Of a stretch of DNA of 64,000 nucleotides, positions 62,212 through 64,000 are shown piece after piece. The number at the start of each line of letters is the position of its first letter. Positions within the stretch are counted from its first letter, which is position 1. The translations under genes and the position numbers were made by a program. Source of the DNA: Halovibrio salipaludis. GTDB lineage: Bacteria; Pseudomonadota; Gammaproteobacteria; Pseudomonadales; Oleiphilaceae. Below the pieces are notes generated by a model. It made no database searches. It was not told where the DNA came from and was given only the letters and a program-made list of their open reading frames with translations. The stretch covers positions 558,001 through 622,000 of the forward strand of contig NZ_NSKD01000002.1 of NCBI RefSeq assembly GCF_002286965.1. The letters are read 5' to 3'.

Positions 62212-62559
62212 TTATCCATCCCGGAAATGCGCCAGTTCCTGGCGGACTGCTCCCAGTTCCGCCTCAATCGCACTGATGCAGTCATGGATGTCGGAGAGAT
62301 CGCCATAACGGCCACGCTGCTCCGCAGTCCGGCAGCGCTCGGCCAGTTCCGGCGCGCCTATATTGATGCAGCTGCCCTTGAAACTGTGCGCCATCTTCCG
62401 GACCTCCTCGGCATCCTCCGAGGCGGCCCCCGCACGCAGCTGCTCCAGGCGGTCATCCGCATCCTGAAGGAAGGTGTTCACGAGGATGACGAATTCATCC
62501 TCCATGACATCCCGCAGCTCCGCGAGGGCATCATGGTCAATGTGCTGGTGTTCACTCAT
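62212..62559 (-). CDS. hptB: Histidine phosphotransfer protein, HptB-like
   Basis: A single Hpt domain (115 residues). The phosphorylation motif is HSFKGS with His58, followed by the conserved helix turn INIGAPELAERC. In Pseudomonas, HptB receives phosphate from several hybrid kinases and passes it to HsbR, which controls swarming, biofilm and FlgM through the anti-anti-sigma factor HsbA. Size, motif and the adjacent HsbR-like gene fit HptB. It lies 32 bases after that gene and immediately upstream of the fliK promoter. Confidence 0.85.
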   Translation of the reverse strand: MSEHQHIDHDALAELRDVMEDEFVILVNTFLQDADDRLEQLRAGAASEDAEEVRKMAHSFKGSCINIGAPELAERCRTAEQRGRYGDLSDIHDCISAIEAELGAVRQELAHFRDG

Positions 62560-62591
62560 TGCGGCTACCGTGATCAGCTTCTGCCAGGGAC

Positions 62592-64000
62592 CTACCCGGC
62601 ACGCCAGATGTATTCCGCTTCCACGCGGTTGCCGGTACTGTTCCAGCGTACGTCATGGCAGAGCGTCTGCACAAGCGCGATGCCGCGCCCGGAAAGGCGC
62701 TCATGATCGAGCGAGGAAGCGGTCTCACCCGGATCAAACCCGGGGCCGCTGTCGGCAACCGTGACCAGCAGGGTACCGCCGGCACCGTCATCATGGGGCC
62801 TGTGGGAGAGGGTGATGGAGACCCAGCCGCTGGCAAGCTGCCCCAGGAGCCGTTCCCGTTCGCTGTAGTAGCGCGAGAAACCACTGGGCGAATCCTTGAG
62901 CCCCGACGGCAGGCGCAGGACGCCGTGCTCCAGGGCGTTGGTGAAAAGCTCCGCGATAATGGTATAGACATCCCCACTGCAAAGGCGCAGCCCCGGCACG
63001 TCCATGCACACATGAAGCAGCAGGGGCACGGGGTTGAACCGGGCCAGCGTCCGATCCTCAAGGTCATACTGGAGTCGCCACTGTTCCGGGCCGGCACCGG
63101 TGTCCGGAAGCACCTCGTGTTCCACCGTGTTCAGCGCCGACTCCGGGACCATCGCCAGATCGAGGATGGTGATATCGTCCTCGCTCACCACCCCTTCCCC
63201 GAAACGGTGCACCGCCTCACGCAGGCACTCAAAGCCGCCGTGTGGCCCGGAACGCTGGTTGATGGCTGCAATCGCCCGTTCTTCCCCGAACAGCTCTCCC
63301 TCGCGGTTGGAGCTCTCAATAACTCCATCCGTGGCCAGGAGCATGTGTTCACCCAGCGCCAGGGTGTGGCGCTCACAGGCCGCGGAGAAGCGTTCCGCCG
63401 AAAGAATCCCGAGCGGCAGATGGCGCGACCGGAGCTCATCCCGGGTGCCATCATGGCGCAGTATCCAGGCCGTGGGCAGGCCTCCGTTCCAGACTTCCGC
63501 GTGGCCCGACCGCAGGTTGAGATCCACCATTGCCGCACAGCAGAAGAAACCGGTCGGCAGGATGTTGCAGAGCTTGCGATTGATCTCCTTCAGGATGTCG
63601 CCGATGGCGAACCCCTTGGCGGTCATGCCGTAGAAGATCTCGGACATGGGCAGGGCGCCGATGGCCGCCGGCAGACCATGACCGGTGAAATCCCCCACGA
63701 AGAGGTGCATACCACCGGACGGCTTGGGCGAGGCGAAAAGCACATCCCCGTTGAAGATGGACATGGGGGAGGCCTCGAACCGGATGTTGTCCGCTCCCAG
63801 GCAGCCGCGATCGGCAATGTTATCGAACACACGGCGGGCCAGTGCCTGCTCGCGCATCATCTGGCGGTTACGCTGATCGGTCCGGTCACGCTCCTGCTGC
63901 AGACTCTGGTGCAGATCCCGCATGCGCTGGAAGGCATTGATCTTGGCCCGGAGGATCACGCGGTTGTAGGGCTTGGAAAGGAAGTCGTCGCCCCCGACCT
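62592..64000 (-). CDS. HsbR-like response regulator with PP2C phosphatase and HATPase domains, 5' end missing
   Basis: The gene runs off the right edge; about 469 residues are visible. The first visible residues, VGGDDFLSKPYNRVILRAK, are the end of a receiver domain with its conserved Lys. A coiled coil follows, then a SpoIIE/PP2C-type Ser phosphatase (GDFTGHGLPAAIGALPMSEIF; TDGVIES) and a C-terminal HATPase of the anti-sigma kinase type (IIAELFTNALEHG; ADSGPGFDP; GRGIALVQTL). This is the HsbR architecture: a switch that phosphorylates or dephosphorylates HsbA. The internal GTG at 63959 is not the start. hsbA may lie upstream, out of view. Confidence 0.85.
   Translation of the reverse strand, partial: VGGDDFLSKPYNRVILRAKINAFQRMRDLHQSLQQERDRTDQRNRQMMREQALARRVFDNIADRGCLGADNIRFEASPMSIFNGDVLFASPKPSGGMHLFVGDFTGHGLPAAIGALPMSEIFYGMTAKGFAIGDILKEINRKLCNILPTGFFCCAAMVDLNLRSGHAEVWNGGLPTAWILRHDGTRDELRSRHLPLGILSAERFSAACERHTLALGEHMLLATDGVIESSNREGELFGEERAIAAINQRSGPHGGFECLREAVHRFGEGVVSEDDITILDLAMVPESALNTVEHEVLPDTGAGPEQWRLQYDLEDRTLARFNPVPLLLHVCMDVPGLRLCSGDVYTIIAELFTNALEHGVLRLPSGLKDSPSGFSRYYSERERLLGQLASGWVSITLSHRPHDDGAGGTLLVTVADSGPGFDPGETASSLDHERLSGRGIALVQTLCHDVRWNSTGNRVEAEYIWRAG

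Overview
This is a GC-rich, densely packed chromosomal window from a motile gammaproteobacterium. The flagellar and chemotaxis gene order (fliKLMNOPQR-flhB, flhA-flhF-flhG-fliA-cheYZAB-motCD-parC-parP-cheW, then ccm) is the polar-flagellum arrangement known from Pseudomonas and relatives. A 531-residue Pseudomonas-type isocitrate lyase, a 1621-residue NAD-glutamate dehydrogenase and a finR/fpr-like divergent pair agree with this. The sequence could come from a halophilic or alkaliphilic relative such as an Ectothiorhodospiraceae, but the genus cannot be fixed. I see no rRNA, tRNA, insertion sequence, prophage or CRISPR, so this reads as core genome with a few accessory genes.

Region 1 (1-14.3 kb) is housekeeping. 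It holds the 3' end of gcvP, a small unknown protein, msrA, aceA with a clear terminator, rsmC behind a TonB-like protein, truC (tRNA pseudouridine-65), and an overlapping four-gene unit on the minus strand: LysR regulator, membrane protein, dadA and a tRNA-queuosine mannosyltransferase-like gene. Divergent from the LysR gene is fpr. A short unknown gene and a chemoreceptor gene follow.

Region 2 (14.3-23.3 kb) is an SOS cluster. A DUF2156 gene precedes a canonical LexA box and the mutagenic-repair cassette imuA-imuB-dnaE2. Two small genes (one an acylphosphatase) follow, then lexA with two tandem LexA boxes, then sulA. Two small convergent genes close the region.

Region 3 (23.4-39.1 kb) starts with a two-gene signalling unit: a receiver-CheC fusion translationally coupled to a PAS-GGEEF diguanylate cyclase. 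Then come NAD-glutamate dehydrogenase, an isolated BatD-like gene and the complete cytochrome c maturation operon ccmABCDEFGHI.

Region 4 (39.1-64 kb) is motility. A second FliK-like gene is coupled to a free-standing FlhB C-terminal domain. Beyond it lies the long minus-strand chemotaxis, stator and export cluster, ending at the right edge in an HptB-like phosphotransfer gene and a truncated HsbR-like response regulator/phosphatase. Three sigma-54 (-24/-12) elements stand upstream of fliK, fliL and flhA, consistent with RpoN-dependent control. No wholly new system is obvious. The best leads are the receiver-CheC/diguanylate cyclase pair, CheY-docking-like repeats in the CheA linker, and the FliK-like/FlhB-C pair.
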